From: a virus
IMG/VR virus record: IMGVR_UViG_3300033145_002224
Coordinates: 1 to 64,000 of that record
DNA: 64,000 nucleotides
Direction: 5' to 3' (one strand)
The position numbers and the translations under genes are program-made. The notes below the pieces were generated by a model. The model was not told the DNA's origin. It ran no database searches and worked only from the letters and a program-made list of their open reading frames with translations. Numbering within the stretch: position 1 is the first letter of the stretch; each line of letters begins with the position of its first letter. This document shows, in pieces, positions 6,791 to 13,598 of this stretch.

Positions 6791-7294
6791 TTATAAATTT
6801 ATAAACCTTTCTAATAGTACTGGTTCATAATTTAAATTTTCCAGAACGAAACACTTGTGCTTTTCAGTTAAACGTCTCTTAAGATATGGCTCCTGATTTT
6901 TAATATCACCATTATGAAAATGCCCGAATACATTATAATCATAATTACCATTATCTTGTGGAGTATGAGAAAATAAAATCCTTTTACCAAAATAAGTATC
7001 AGTAAATTCTCTTGCTATAAAATCCCAGCCATGACTTAAATAAAAATTATTCGACTTATGATCATGATTTCCCCGGACAAGCCACTTCTTGCACGGTAAC
7101 GGGAGAATATACTTATTGTGTAACTTTTCACTATCTCCAATACAAACATCTCCAAGGTTGATTAATAAATCATCATGCTTAAGTAACCTTAAACAATTTT
7201 TTAAGATCAACTCATCAAAATTTTCTGGACGCCCACAATACTCCAACATTTTTGAATGTCCATGATGGTTGTCGCTAATTATAAAAACTCTCAT
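6791..7294 (-). CDS. Calcineurin-like metallophosphoesterase
   Basis: A 167-residue protein with the full order of metallophosphoesterase motifs: SDNHHGH near the N-terminus (D-x-H), NLGDV (GD), RGNHDHK (GNHD), FSHTP and FGHFH (GHxH) near the C-terminus. These residues bind two metal ions and hydrolyse phosphomono- or diesters. The single compact domain matches small phage phosphoesterases; the substrate is unknown. Its ATG overlaps the upstream 57-residue gene as ATGA, so both are read from the promoter at 7514-7542. Confidence 0.8.
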   Translation of the reverse strand: MRVFIISDNHHGHSKMLEYCGRPENFDELILKNCLRLLKHDDLLINLGDVCIGDSEKLHNKYILPLPCKKWLVRGNHDHKSNNFYLSHGWDFIAREFTDTYFGKRILFSHTPQDNGNYDYNVFGHFHNGDIKNQEPYLKRRLTEKHKCFVLENLNYEPVLLERFINL

Positions 7295-7464
7295 ATTATT
7301 TTATTAATATCCACCTCGTCATCTTTAAATATCTCCCGCCAAGGCGTACACCCAACATCCCCTAGCTCAATATCGTCTTTATTTAATTTATTGGTTGGCT
7401 GCCCACAAGTGGGGCAAACACAATTATTACACTCATCTATTGCTTTGTCTTTTGTTTTACTCAT
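7291..7464 (-). CDS. 57-residue Cys-motif (zinc-ribbon-like) protein
   Basis: ATG at 7464, TGA at 7291-7293 overlapping the phosphoesterase start as ATGA. The sequence has CNNCVCPTCG at residues 12-21, a compact four-Cys cluster likely to bind metal, then an acidic tail with GCTPWREIF. It is the first gene after the promoter at 7514-7542. Its coupling and motif support it. Role unknown. Confidence 0.6.
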   Translation of the reverse strand: MSKTKDKAIDECNNCVCPTCGQPTNKLNKDDIELGDVGCTPWREIFKDDEVDINKII

Positions 7465-7513
7465 ATTATTTTATTTATATTACTTATATTATTTATCCAC
7501 ACCCGATATAATC

Positions 7514-7542
7514 AGTATAGCAAACATTTTAACACTTGTCAA
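7514..7542 (-). promoter_or_regulatory. Early promoter with -35 palindrome and DnaA-box-like sites
   Basis: Read leftward: TTGACA, exactly 17 bases ending TTTGC, TATACT, then GATTATA. The -35 lies inside the palindrome CACTTG-T-CAAGTG, which overlaps TTATCCAC. A perfect DnaA box TTATCCACA lies on the plus strand at 7493-7501, just downstream. It matches promoters at 12477, 16228 and 23757. Confidence 0.8.
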
Positions 7543-7562
7543 GTGGATAACTTTTTATATTT

Positions 7563-7585
7563 AAAAAAAGAGCTATTATTAGCCC
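7563..7585 (-). terminator. Intrinsic terminator of the RecA/Ubl operon
   Basis: Read leftward, GGGCTA-ATAA-TAGCTC forms a 6-bp stem followed by seven T residues. It begins four bases after the stop of the E1-like gene and just before the promoter at 7514, so it cleanly separates two transcription units. In the other direction a shorter T-run follows. Confidence 0.75.
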
Positions 7586-7588
7586 TTT

Positions 7589-8176
7589 TTATACTACTAT
7601 CATATATGTTTTCAAGTCAAATATGATTTTTTCTGGTACTTTTTCTTTTTTAATCAATTTCTTAACCAAACTGCCTATAATTCCACCTATAACAGATGTA
7701 TTATAAACAATAGACCGAGCTGTGCATGGATCTCTATCAACACGATCGGGGGATGTCAGCGTTTTTCTCCACTCATCATTATTCTTACAAATATATAATT
7801 CCATTTGCTCAAGACCCATCCTGGCATCTATCACATAATCAAAACTAGAATTATTATTAGCTAAACGAATACGTTCTTTCATGCTATCTACCGCTATTAT
7901 TAAAATACTGGTAGTTGTTTTGTTAAATTGCTCATTTACATAATTTATCGTCTCACCCGTGAATTCTTTGATTGCCTTCGTGAGTGCTGTAACCTTTGCC
8001 TGGCCTGGCGAATTTTGTAAGAAGAACTGGGAAGGGAGATTGTGGGGTTCAACTCTGTCAGAGTCGTAAACGGTAAGTCGTTTAACTCCGAGCTTGGCAA
8101 GAATCGCGGCTGTCCATGAACCAATGCCTCCGGCCCCAACAATGATGATTGGTGTATTCTCTGTCTCTTCTGGCAT
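7589..8176 (-). CDS. ThiF/E1-like ubiquitin-activating (adenylyltransferase) protein
   Basis: A 195-residue E1/ThiF-superfamily Rossmann protein. Residues 10-20 read IIIVGAGGIGS, the ATP-binding glycine loop. DSDRVEPHNLPSQFF follows, the acidic adenine site plus the Asn-Leu..Gln element; the usual Arg of NLxRQ is Ser here, as in many JAB-linked E1s. DPCTARS offers a catalytic cysteine near the end. Known family members adenylate the C-terminal Gly of a ubiquitin-like protein and pass it to Cys. The start at 8176 is chosen for a strong AGGAGG eight bases upstream; an in-frame ATG at 8215 exists. It is the last gene of the Ubl, E2-like, JAB, E1 series. Confidence 0.85.
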   Translation of the reverse strand: MPEETENTPIIIVGAGGIGSWTAAILAKLGVKRLTVYDSDRVEPHNLPSQFFLQNSPGQAKVTALTKAIKEFTGETINYVNEQFNKTTTSILIIAVDSMKERIRLANNNSSFDYVIDARMGLEQMELYICKNNDEWRKTLTSPDRVDRDPCTARSIVYNTSVIGGIIGSLVKKLIKKEKVPEKIIFDLKTYMIVV

Positions 8177-8736
8177 GAGAACGTCCTCCTGCCTAATATA
8201 GTTTGTCTTGGACATAAATCTAATACTTTATTTTTTACATCTTTTTTACATTTATTAAATATATTTAAATCAAAATTTTTACCACCTTGCAAATTTCCTA
8301 TTTTTATATCTTCTGCAACGACCCTAACCGGCTTAAAAACATCAAGTCTACATAAATAATCACCTCGTTTATTAATCACTAATGAAAAACCATATCCGCC
8401 AGAAGAAAATTGTTCTATTTCATGTATATCAGTAGGTGACCAAAATACACTCATATTAGCATGGCTGTGCCACCACATACACATATCCTTTAGTCTTGGT
8501 GAATCATTCTTTATAAAATCTGTCACCTCCTCGGCGAGTGCCTCTTCTATTAATTTTGTCCTTAGAGGTGAACATATCTGATCATAAATACGAATATCAT
8601 AACAATATAAAACATTATGATTGGTTGGATGCTGTTTTAAAAATCCCATCCCAGAAATCTCATTATCCGCAAAATGGACATAATTTTTGAGCTTAAGATA
8701 TGCCTCTTTACTAAATATTATTTTCATTTTCTCCAT
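7945..8736 (-). CDS. JAB/JAMM (MPN) metalloprotease, deubiquitinase-like
   Basis: Residues 1-165 form a Prok-JAB domain: Glu26 in an NEISGMG context, then His90-Ser-His92 with Ser100 and Asp103 (HxH-x7-S-x2-D), the complete zinc-binding JAMM signature. In the family this site removes ubiquitin-like tags or trims their precursors. The frame stays open for another 89 codons that overlap the E1-like gene out of frame. That tail is Ser/Arg/Gln-rich without domain character, so the functional protein may be the N-terminal 170 residues plus an incidental tail. It overlaps the E2-like gene by 26 bases. Confidence 0.85.
   Translation of the reverse strand: MEKMKIIFSKEAYLKLKNYVHFADNEISGMGFLKQHPTNHNVLYCYDIRIYDQICSPLRTKLIEEALAEEVTDFIKNDSPRLKDMCMWWHSHANMSVFWSPTDIHEIEQFSSGGYGFSLVINKRGDYLCRLDVFKPVRVVAEDIKIGNLQGGKNFDLNIFNKCKKDVKNKVLDLCPRQTILGRRTFSCQKRQRIHQSSLLGPEALVHGQPRFLPSSELNDLPFTTLTELNPTISLPSSSYKIRQARQRLQHSRRQSKNSRVRR
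8185..8190 (-). promoter_or_regulatory. Strong ribosome binding site for the E1-like gene
   Basis: AGGAGG lies 8 bases before the ATG at 8176. Strong Shine-Dalgarno sequences are rare in this genome, so this one decides the start and implies independent, efficient initiation inside the overlapping JAB reading frame. Confidence 0.65.
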
Positions 8737-10534
8737 TTACTTGATTATGAGGTGATCGAAGGGCTACTTGTACCGCTTGTTCTGATGTGCCACTATCCGA
8801 TTGGGCTCGTGGTATATCTTGATCTACTTGTTCTCTCCGCGCTTGTTCAACAGATTCCATAAGATCACGCCTACTCCGTTCATGTATATCTGGAGCAATC
8901 GCACGTTCTTGTATTTGTGCACGAAAACTTGTCTCAGCACGAAGCGTTTCCATTACACTACCCATTAATTCTTCACCAGCCCCATTCATAAAATTATGCC
9001 AATCACTAGAATATTCATTAGTATTCTGAGGTATAGCTCCACTCCAAGGACGCCTAATACTATGACCACTACTATTAATCAATGTAACAATTACCCTCTC
9101 CACTATTTCAACAACACTATTTCCATAAGATTCAAAATTTATATCACTTATGTGACGCGGTGAATTATCACTATGTAATATTTCAGAAGAAATAGCCCTA
9201 CTAATAAATCTATCAAGTTGTTCATGTAAACATCTACCAAATAAATGCGGGTTATTTCTAAACTCTAAATTCTCTGTAAGTGCAGATATAATACTTCCCT
9301 CTACTCTACCTAAAATTCTAAAAGCTACTCCGCCTGGATAAGCAATATTATAACCAGATTGTCGTGCCCCAGGCCTGATTGAATAATCTGCTGTAAACTC
9401 AGAAGCTACAGTATTGAGCTCTTCTGCAATTCTCGTATATTCTTTCTTAAAAGAACCCAACTCTTTCTTTCGTTTTTTCTTCATAGAGGCTACTCCAACC
9501 TCATCAAAAAACTTACTACTCTCAGACACAACAATAGCAGCTAAATGATTATCATTTAATATCTTTTTAATTTTAACCCGCTTTGCCTTTTTACACCACT
9601 CTTTCCAATGACAGTATGGATTCTTAACGGCCGGACTAGTTAAGTGTATCATCACAGCGGTTATAAACATCTCTAAACTACCCTCTGTGACCGCTTTTTT
9701 AACATCTTTCTGATATTCTCCTAAACAAACATTTCCTGGTTGTATACAATAATGTTCAAGATTATTGTATCTTTTATCTAGGTTAATTATTTTAATACCC
9801 AATTTTCCATTTTCATCATACCATGAAAGCCTAATTAAAAATCTACCGAGCCGATATCTTTCTACATATAAAGTATTAGTTAAAATATAAAGACCAAACT
9901 TATCTTCTTTAATGCGTCCCACCTTATTTATATCTGGATGGTGTGAAATAAAAGAAGTTAAATCATAAAGCTCAGTACCTTTCTCTAGGGCATCACGACG
10001 CTCTTTAATATTTTTCTCACATGATTTTATTAATTTTCCAATTTTATAAAACTCTGATTTATCCATTTTCAACATTGAGTCAGCCGCCTTCATCACATCT
10101 TTTTCAGCTTTACCATCAAAGTATTTCTTGGACTTATTCTTAATTAAATCCATCACATCTTTCTTCAGCATGTAATCAACCGCCTGGGCTTTAATAGTTT
10201 TTTCGCGTACCCTTATAAAAGATTCTAGCCAATCTTTAATCCCAACTATATTACTATCTATATCATTTATGGTAATTTTTTTAAGTTTTTCCAATAATTT
10301 TCCTCCATATACTTTTGCCCTTTTTGAAAATGTAGGCTCTTTTCTTACCTCTTCACATGTCAATCTATCTGGCGCGGTAGCTCCCCTTCGTACTACATCG
10401 ACAGCATCACTCACTGTGAGGGTTGGAGTAGAACTAGCAGTTGTCGTCCACGTAGAAGTACCTGTAAAAAAATCATCATCATCCCTTATTGTATTATTCC
10501 TCGTTATGTTGTACCCAGGACTTTCTGTCATCAT
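8711..10534 (-). CDS. Large protein with E2 (UBC)-like conjugating domain
   Basis: A 607-residue protein. Residues 1-60 are Ser/Thr-rich and probably disordered; 75-200 are helical and Lys-rich. Residues about 210-310 resemble an E2 fold: beta strands (GLYILTNTLYVER, RFLIRLSWYD), then His261 nine residues before Cys270 in HYCIQPGNVCLG, like the HPN..G-x2-CL active site of UBC enzymes, followed by LEMFITAVMIHLTSP..NP, like the E2 helix ending LLxxPNxxxP. The C-terminal half is unassigned. The E2 call rests on motif spacing plus the neighbouring Ubl, JAB and E1 genes. Cys270 would carry the Ubl thioester. It could instead be an unrelated Cys protein. Confidence 0.65.
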   Translation of the reverse strand: MMTESPGYNITRNNTIRDDDDFFTGTSTWTTTASSTPTLTVSDAVDVVRRGATAPDRLTCEEVRKEPTFSKRAKVYGGKLLEKLKKITINDIDSNIVGIKDWLESFIRVREKTIKAQAVDYMLKKDVMDLIKNKSKKYFDGKAEKDVMKAADSMLKMDKSEFYKIGKLIKSCEKNIKERRDALEKGTELYDLTSFISHHPDINKVGRIKEDKFGLYILTNTLYVERYRLGRFLIRLSWYDENGKLGIKIINLDKRYNNLEHYCIQPGNVCLGEYQKDVKKAVTEGSLEMFITAVMIHLTSPAVKNPYCHWKEWCKKAKRVKIKKILNDNHLAAIVVSESSKFFDEVGVASMKKKRKKELGSFKKEYTRIAEELNTVASEFTADYSIRPGARQSGYNIAYPGGVAFRILGRVEGSIISALTENLEFRNNPHLFGRCLHEQLDRFISRAISSEILHSDNSPRHISDINFESYGNSVVEIVERVIVTLINSSGHSIRRPWSGAIPQNTNEYSSDWHNFMNGAGEELMGSVMETLRAETSFRAQIQERAIAPDIHERSRRDLMESVEQARREQVDQDIPRAQSDSGTSEQAVQVALRSPHNQVNGENENNI

Positions 10535-10559
10535 GAAAAAATTAATAATAAATATGCTT

Positions 10560-10579
10560 GGGCAACCGTAAAGTTGCCC
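10560..10579 (-). other. Hairpin between Ubl and E2-like genes
   Basis: GGGCAAC pairs perfectly with GTTGCCC around a six-base loop in the 65-base gap between the two genes. There is no T-run directly after it, so it is more likely an RNA-stability or processing hairpin than a full terminator. It could raise the level of the small Ubl relative to the large E2-like protein. Confidence 0.5.
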
Positions 10580-10599
10580 TATGTATACTCACTATCTTG

Positions 10600-10863
10600 T
10601 TATCGCCCGCCCTCTTTAGCACCTACAATAGCAACGGCTGCACCTCTAGAAAGCTCTGTTTTAGAGAGCTTACCTTTGTCAATTTTTGTACCGTTTACAT
10701 AAACGCTTTCATTAGGCCCTACTTCAAAGTCGTTAACATCTAACAACTTATCAACAGTGGTGCCGGGCTTGACCTTGGCTGTTTCCATACCAGAGCCCAT
10801 GCGACCAATTTGCACATTAAAGCCACCAGAACCAGTAGCTTTATTTTTTCCGATTAAAGCCAT
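10600..10863 (-). CDS. ThiS/MoaD-like ubiquitin-like beta-grasp protein ending Gly-Gly-Arg
   Basis: An 87-residue protein with ThiS/MoaD/ubiquitin-like features: a VKPGTTVDKLL strand-helix, then ESVYVNGTKID and the final GAAVAIVGAKEGGR. This parallels the ThiS pattern of a V-NG strand, a charged stretch, G-D-VEIV and a terminal Gly-Gly. The Gly85-Gly86 pair is followed by one Arg, so a precursor needing trimming is plausible, and a JAMM protease is encoded two genes on. Known homologues are adenylated at the terminal Gly by E1/ThiF enzymes for conjugation or sulfur transfer. It is the third gene after recA in the same unit. Confidence 0.8.
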   Translation of the reverse strand: MALIGKNKATGSGGFNVQIGRMGSGMETAKVKPGTTVDKLLDVNDFEVGPNESVYVNGTKIDKGKLSKTELSRGAAVAIVGAKEGGR

Positions 10864-10874
10864 AAGATTCTAAA

Positions 10875-11174
10875 TTACTTTTTAGCACTTTTTTTCTTTT
10901 TAACCGAAGAACCATCTTCTTCCTCATCCTCTTCTTTCTTAATCTTGCGTAAGACCTCTAATAACTTCGGACGAACCGTAGTATAGAGTAACGCACTTAC
11001 AATTTCTTCACCTTCTTCGGTTAAATCTTCTAAGCAAAGACCATTTTCAAAACCAACTGAAGAATCTGGATCAACGATCCCATACTTCTCTAAAAGCTTC
11101 CGGTCTTTGTCTTTAAAAAACTTTTTGACCTTTTGCTTAATGGTTTCTTCTTTGTTTAGCACTTCATCTGCCAT
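10875..11174 (-). CDS. Hypothetical acidic/basic protein of the RecA-Ubl operon
   Basis: A 99-residue helical protein with a basic first half, a DLTEEGEEIVSALLYTT helix in the middle and a tail that is first acidic (EEDEEED) and then Lys-rich. No catalytic motif. It lies between the zinc-ribbon and Ubl genes with 11-base gaps, so it is very probably co-expressed with them. Substrate or adaptor of the Ubl system is possible but not shown. Confidence 0.6.
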   Translation of the reverse strand: MADEVLNKEETIKQKVKKFFKDKDRKLLEKYGIVDPDSSVGFENGLCLEDLTEEGEEIVSALLYTTVRPKLLEVLRKIKKEEDEEEDGSSVKKKKSAKK

Positions 11175-11183
11175 ATAATTTCT

Positions 11184-11591
11184 TTATATAATAATATTTG
11201 AATCACCAGGACGACTACTCCCCCGACCTTCGAGAGCGTCGACTATCTGGTTTCTTAATCTTTCGTATTTTTCTTTATGTTTGTCATCCATACCGGCGAT
11301 AGCGAAATTATTACCACACCTCTTGCATGACATTACAATCTCTGAGGGTGTAAATGGGTCACCATACTCATAAAGTGGAACAACATTAAAGTGTCCCTTC
11401 TCCTTGCACTTCTGACACTCTGTCTTTCTTGCCTCGTCCTTTGCCCAACTTATCATCCTTTTTGACATTTTTTCTAGTTTTTTTAACTGAGCTTCCATCA
11501 AGTTTGTTATAGATGGAGGTGTAGATTTTTGGGCTGTCTTTAAGGAATTTTTTAGTTTCTTCCCTGCCGACACCGAGCTTTTCTTCTTCAT
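11184..11591 (-). CDS. Zinc-ribbon protein overlapping recA
   Basis: A 135-residue protein with a Lys/Ser-rich start and a zinc ribbon of two Cys pairs, CQKC and CKRC, separated by about 30 residues, then a helical tail. The first ATG at 11591 gives a 206-base out-of-frame overlap with recA. Internal starts at 11498 or 11468 would shorten the overlap to 113 or 83 bases. A DNA- or RNA-binding accessory role is plausible given its position behind recA. Confidence 0.55.
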   Translation of the reverse strand: MKKKSSVSAGKKLKNSLKTAQKSTPPSITNLMEAQLKKLEKMSKRMISWAKDEARKTECQKCKEKGHFNVVPLYEYGDPFTPSEIVMSCKRCGNNFAIAGMDDKHKEKYERLRNQIVDALEGRGSSRPGDSNIII

Positions 11592-12468
11592 AATAATATG
11601 TATTACCTTTTTTATTAATTATTTTTCTATCTATTGCTGTATCCAGGGCATCTCCAACAGTATCAACTCCCTCTCTATAAATCAACTCAATATTAGCCTC
11701 TTTAAATGGAAGTCCAACTTTATTCTTAACACCAATAATTTTCATCCAATTACCGATCACATCTTCACCCTTTTTAATTTTCAAACCACGCTTCACCTCT
11801 AACCTAACTGATGCAAAAAATTTAAGAGAACGTCCGCCTGGGGTGGTTGTCTTAGCTCCCCAGAATACCCCGATCTTGTCCCTTAGTTGGTTGATAAAAA
11901 TAACAGCAGTATTCGTCCTTGATATTTCAGCTGCAAGCACCCTCATCATCTTACTCATTAACCTAGCCTGTAAAGCTATGTTTTCCTTTTCTATTTCACC
12001 ATCGATCTCTTTCTTGGGGACTAGGGCGGCTACTGAGTCAACAACAATTATGTCGATATTCCCGGTCTTAGCCATTTCACGGACAACATCCATACCTTCT
12101 TCACCATACATCGGTTGGGAAACATAAAGATCGTCCACATTTACACCTATATTTTTAGCATAATTCTTATCAAAAGCATGTTCTGCGTCAACCCACACGG
12201 CTCTTAGGCCCTGTTTCTGTGCCTGAGCGACTATAAATAAAGACATTGTGGATTTTCCCGATGATTCCAAACCAAATATTTCAATCATCCTCCCTCTTGG
12301 AAGTCCCCCACAACCAAATATTCTATCCAAACCAAAAGAGCCCGTAGGAATAGATTCACACTGAACCCCTTCGGCCTCTTTCATTATGACGACAGTATTG
12401 TCACCATATTTCTTATTTAAACTTTTCATAGCATCATTAATAGACGCCATTTTTTCATCTTTTTTCAT
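11386..12468 (-). CDS. recA: RecA-like recombinase
   Basis: A 360-residue RecA. Walker A is at residues 66-74 (GLESSGKST), followed by VWVDAEHAFD, the catalytic-Glu/Walker B region IDIIVVDSVAALVPK, the DNA-binding loops around MSKMMRVLA..FINQLRDKIGV and the TTTPGG loop 2 motif. The C-terminal KNKVGLPFKEA and GEDVIGNW segments are typical. It forms ATP-dependent filaments on ssDNA for strand exchange. The last 50 residues are Lys-rich and overlap the next gene. It begins a few bases after the predicted start of transcription from 12477-12505, so the mRNA may be nearly leaderless; Met7 is an alternative start. Confidence 0.93.
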   Translation of the reverse strand: MKKDEKMASINDAMKSLNKKYGDNTVVIMKEAEGVQCESIPTGSFGLDRIFGCGGLPRGRMIEIFGLESSGKSTMSLFIVAQAQKQGLRAVWVDAEHAFDKNYAKNIGVNVDDLYVSQPMYGEEGMDVVREMAKTGNIDIIVVDSVAALVPKKEIDGEIEKENIALQARLMSKMMRVLAAEISRTNTAVIFINQLRDKIGVFWGAKTTTPGGRSLKFFASVRLEVKRGLKIKKGEDVIGNWMKIIGVKNKVGLPFKEANIELIYREGVDTVGDALDTAIDRKIINKKGNTYYYEEEKLGVGREETKKFLKDSPKIYTSIYNKLDGSSVKKTRKNVKKDDKLGKGRGKKDRVSEVQGEGTL

Positions 12469-12476
12469 ATATTATA

Positions 12477-12505
12477 AAGATAGCATTTTATAATCCACTT
12501 GTCAA
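12477..12505 (-). promoter_or_regulatory. Early promoter of recA-Ubl-E2-JAB-E1 operon
   Basis: Read leftward: TTGACA (12500-12505), 17 bases ending AATGC, TATCTT (12477-12482). The -35 is centred in the palindrome CACTTG-T-CAAGTG and overlapped upstream by TTATCCAC. The TGA stop of the upstream gene lies inside the -35 hexamer. Transcription would start near 12470, almost at the recA ATG. Confidence 0.75.
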
Positions 12506-12735
12506 GTGGATAACTTTTTGCTAATTATTTGTGCTGCTAAACTAGCTTTCTTTCTCCAGTTATCAGCATTCTTCATCTGTAATTTTAGAGATGATATTTC
12601 GTCAACAACCAACTCTTCTTGTTTTTTTTCATTTATGCGTTCACGTTCTTTTATTAGCTCAACAATCTCATCAACCTGACCAGATTCATCTATGAGAGCT
12701 TCTAATTGTGCACGCATGCCTGTCTCATCTAACAT
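12502..12735 (-). CDS. Hypothetical coiled-coil protein
   Basis: A 77-residue, mostly helical protein with heptad-like Glu/Lys/Leu spacing (IVELIKERERINEKKQEEL), likely a coiled coil. Its last codons, Lys-Leu-Ser-Thr-stop, are encoded by the DnaA-box-like/-35 sequence of the recA promoter. It lies directly after the NrdD-like microprotein. Function unknown. Confidence 0.6.
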   Translation of the reverse strand: MLDETGMRAQLEALIDESGQVDEIVELIKERERINEKKQEELVVDEISSLKLQMKNADNWRKKASLAAQIISKKLST

Positions 12736-12741
12736 ATTATT

Positions 12742-12879
12742 TTATTTATTTGCTTTAAACTCTCTCCTATGATTATGTTCAGCGACCTTAGCATCATTCC
12801 ATTGATTCACTGGCCTGAGATAACCACAAACACGACTGTACACCTCGCATTCTTGGCGTTTTGTTTTAATTGGACTCAT
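12742..12879 (-). CDS. 45-residue stand-alone NrdD C-terminal-like protein
   Basis: ATG at 12879 (AGGAAA nine bases upstream), TAA at 12742-12744. Residues 8-41 (RQECEVYSRVCGYLRPVNQW then a basic tail) closely resemble the C-terminal segment of class III anaerobic ribonucleotide reductase NrdD, which has Cys-x-VYSR-x2-GYxRPVxxWN. The large catalytic part of NrdD is absent from this window. Short stand-alone versions of this motif occur as database proteins often named after NrdD; their role is unclear. Confidence 0.65.
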   Translation of the reverse strand: MSPIKTKRQECEVYSRVCGYLRPVNQWNDAKVAEHNHRREFKANK

Positions 12880-12947
12880 ACTTGTTTTCCTCTTAAAAAT
12901 TAATAAAATATGTTATTTTGATATAATGTACCACTTTACCATTAAAA

Positions 12948-12972
12948 GCTCACCACGGGGTGCTGGTGAAGC
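12948..12972 (-). terminator. Hairpin, possible weak terminator after primase-like gene
   Basis: Read leftward, GCTTCACCA pairs with TGGTGAGC around a GC-rich loop, with one bulged base, and TTTT follows. It lies 12 bases beyond the stop of the CHC2 gene. The T-run is short, so attenuation is more likely than full termination. Confidence 0.45.
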
Positions 12973-12983
12973 CAGTTTAACGC

Positions 12984-13598
12984 TTAAAACCGCTTCAGAT
13001 AGGCTATTGCGTCGGGAAAATTCAAATTATTCTTCTTCATTATAAAATCAACTGCATTTGATCCATGTGCCATGCACCCAAAACAATGCCAAGTATTCTC
13101 TGGAAAAATAAAAAAGGAACCATCCTTCTCTTTGTGAAACGGACAAAGCATACGCTTACGTCCTTTACCTACATTAAAAACCTGACCGGCTATTAACTTC
13201 TCAACTGGAACATTTCTAGCTAACTCAATTTCATTTTTGCTATATTGCCCCTCCGTTTGTTTGTCTGTGTTAACAATACCATACTCCATATAAAGACGTT
13301 TATATTTATTTTTGATTTCCTTTAACTCTTTTCCTAATATAAAAAATTCTCCATGTTTCTTTTTTAATGCCAGCAACCTTTCTAATTTTGTTCTTAGAGG
13401 TGATATAACACCACGCAAATATCTTATCCGAGACTCCCTAATAAAATCATCACCCATTTCATCTTTAAATTCAAATATTCTTTTATCATTTTCAAATTGA
13501 ATCACCCTATAATAATAATCTTTTTCCTCACCGCAATTAATCATTTCAAAATACAATTCATCTATCTTTCTCTTCGTCTTTTTTCTCTCTGACTTCAT
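12984..13598 (-). CDS. CHC2 zinc-finger, DnaG primase N-terminal-like protein
   Basis: A 204-residue protein. Residues 1-110 are charged and helical. Residues about 145-204 are a CHC2 zinc-binding domain like that of DnaG: MLCPFHKEKDGSFFIFPE, WHCFGCMAHG with CPFH..CFGC ligands, then DAIAYLKRF. No Toprim catalytic domain follows, so it is either a primase template-recognition subunit or a reduced phage primase. It overlaps the upstream DnaB-like gene by 41 bases, matching a replisome operon. Confidence 0.75.
   Translation of the reverse strand: MKSERKKTKRKIDELYFEMINCGEEKDYYYRVIQFENDKRIFEFKDEMGDDFIRESRIRYLRGVISPLRTKLERLLALKKKHGEFFILGKELKEIKNKYKRLYMEYGIVNTDKQTEGQYSKNEIELARNVPVEKLIAGQVFNVGKGRKRMLCPFHKEKDGSFFIFPENTWHCFGCMAHGSNAVDFIMKKNNLNFPDAIAYLKRF

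Noticed and set aside
8215-8260. Programmed -1 frameshift (AAAAAAT) fusing JAB to E1
   Set aside because: After slipping at that heptamer the next codon is TAA in the -1 frame, so no fusion would result. The E1-like gene has its own strong AGGAGG.
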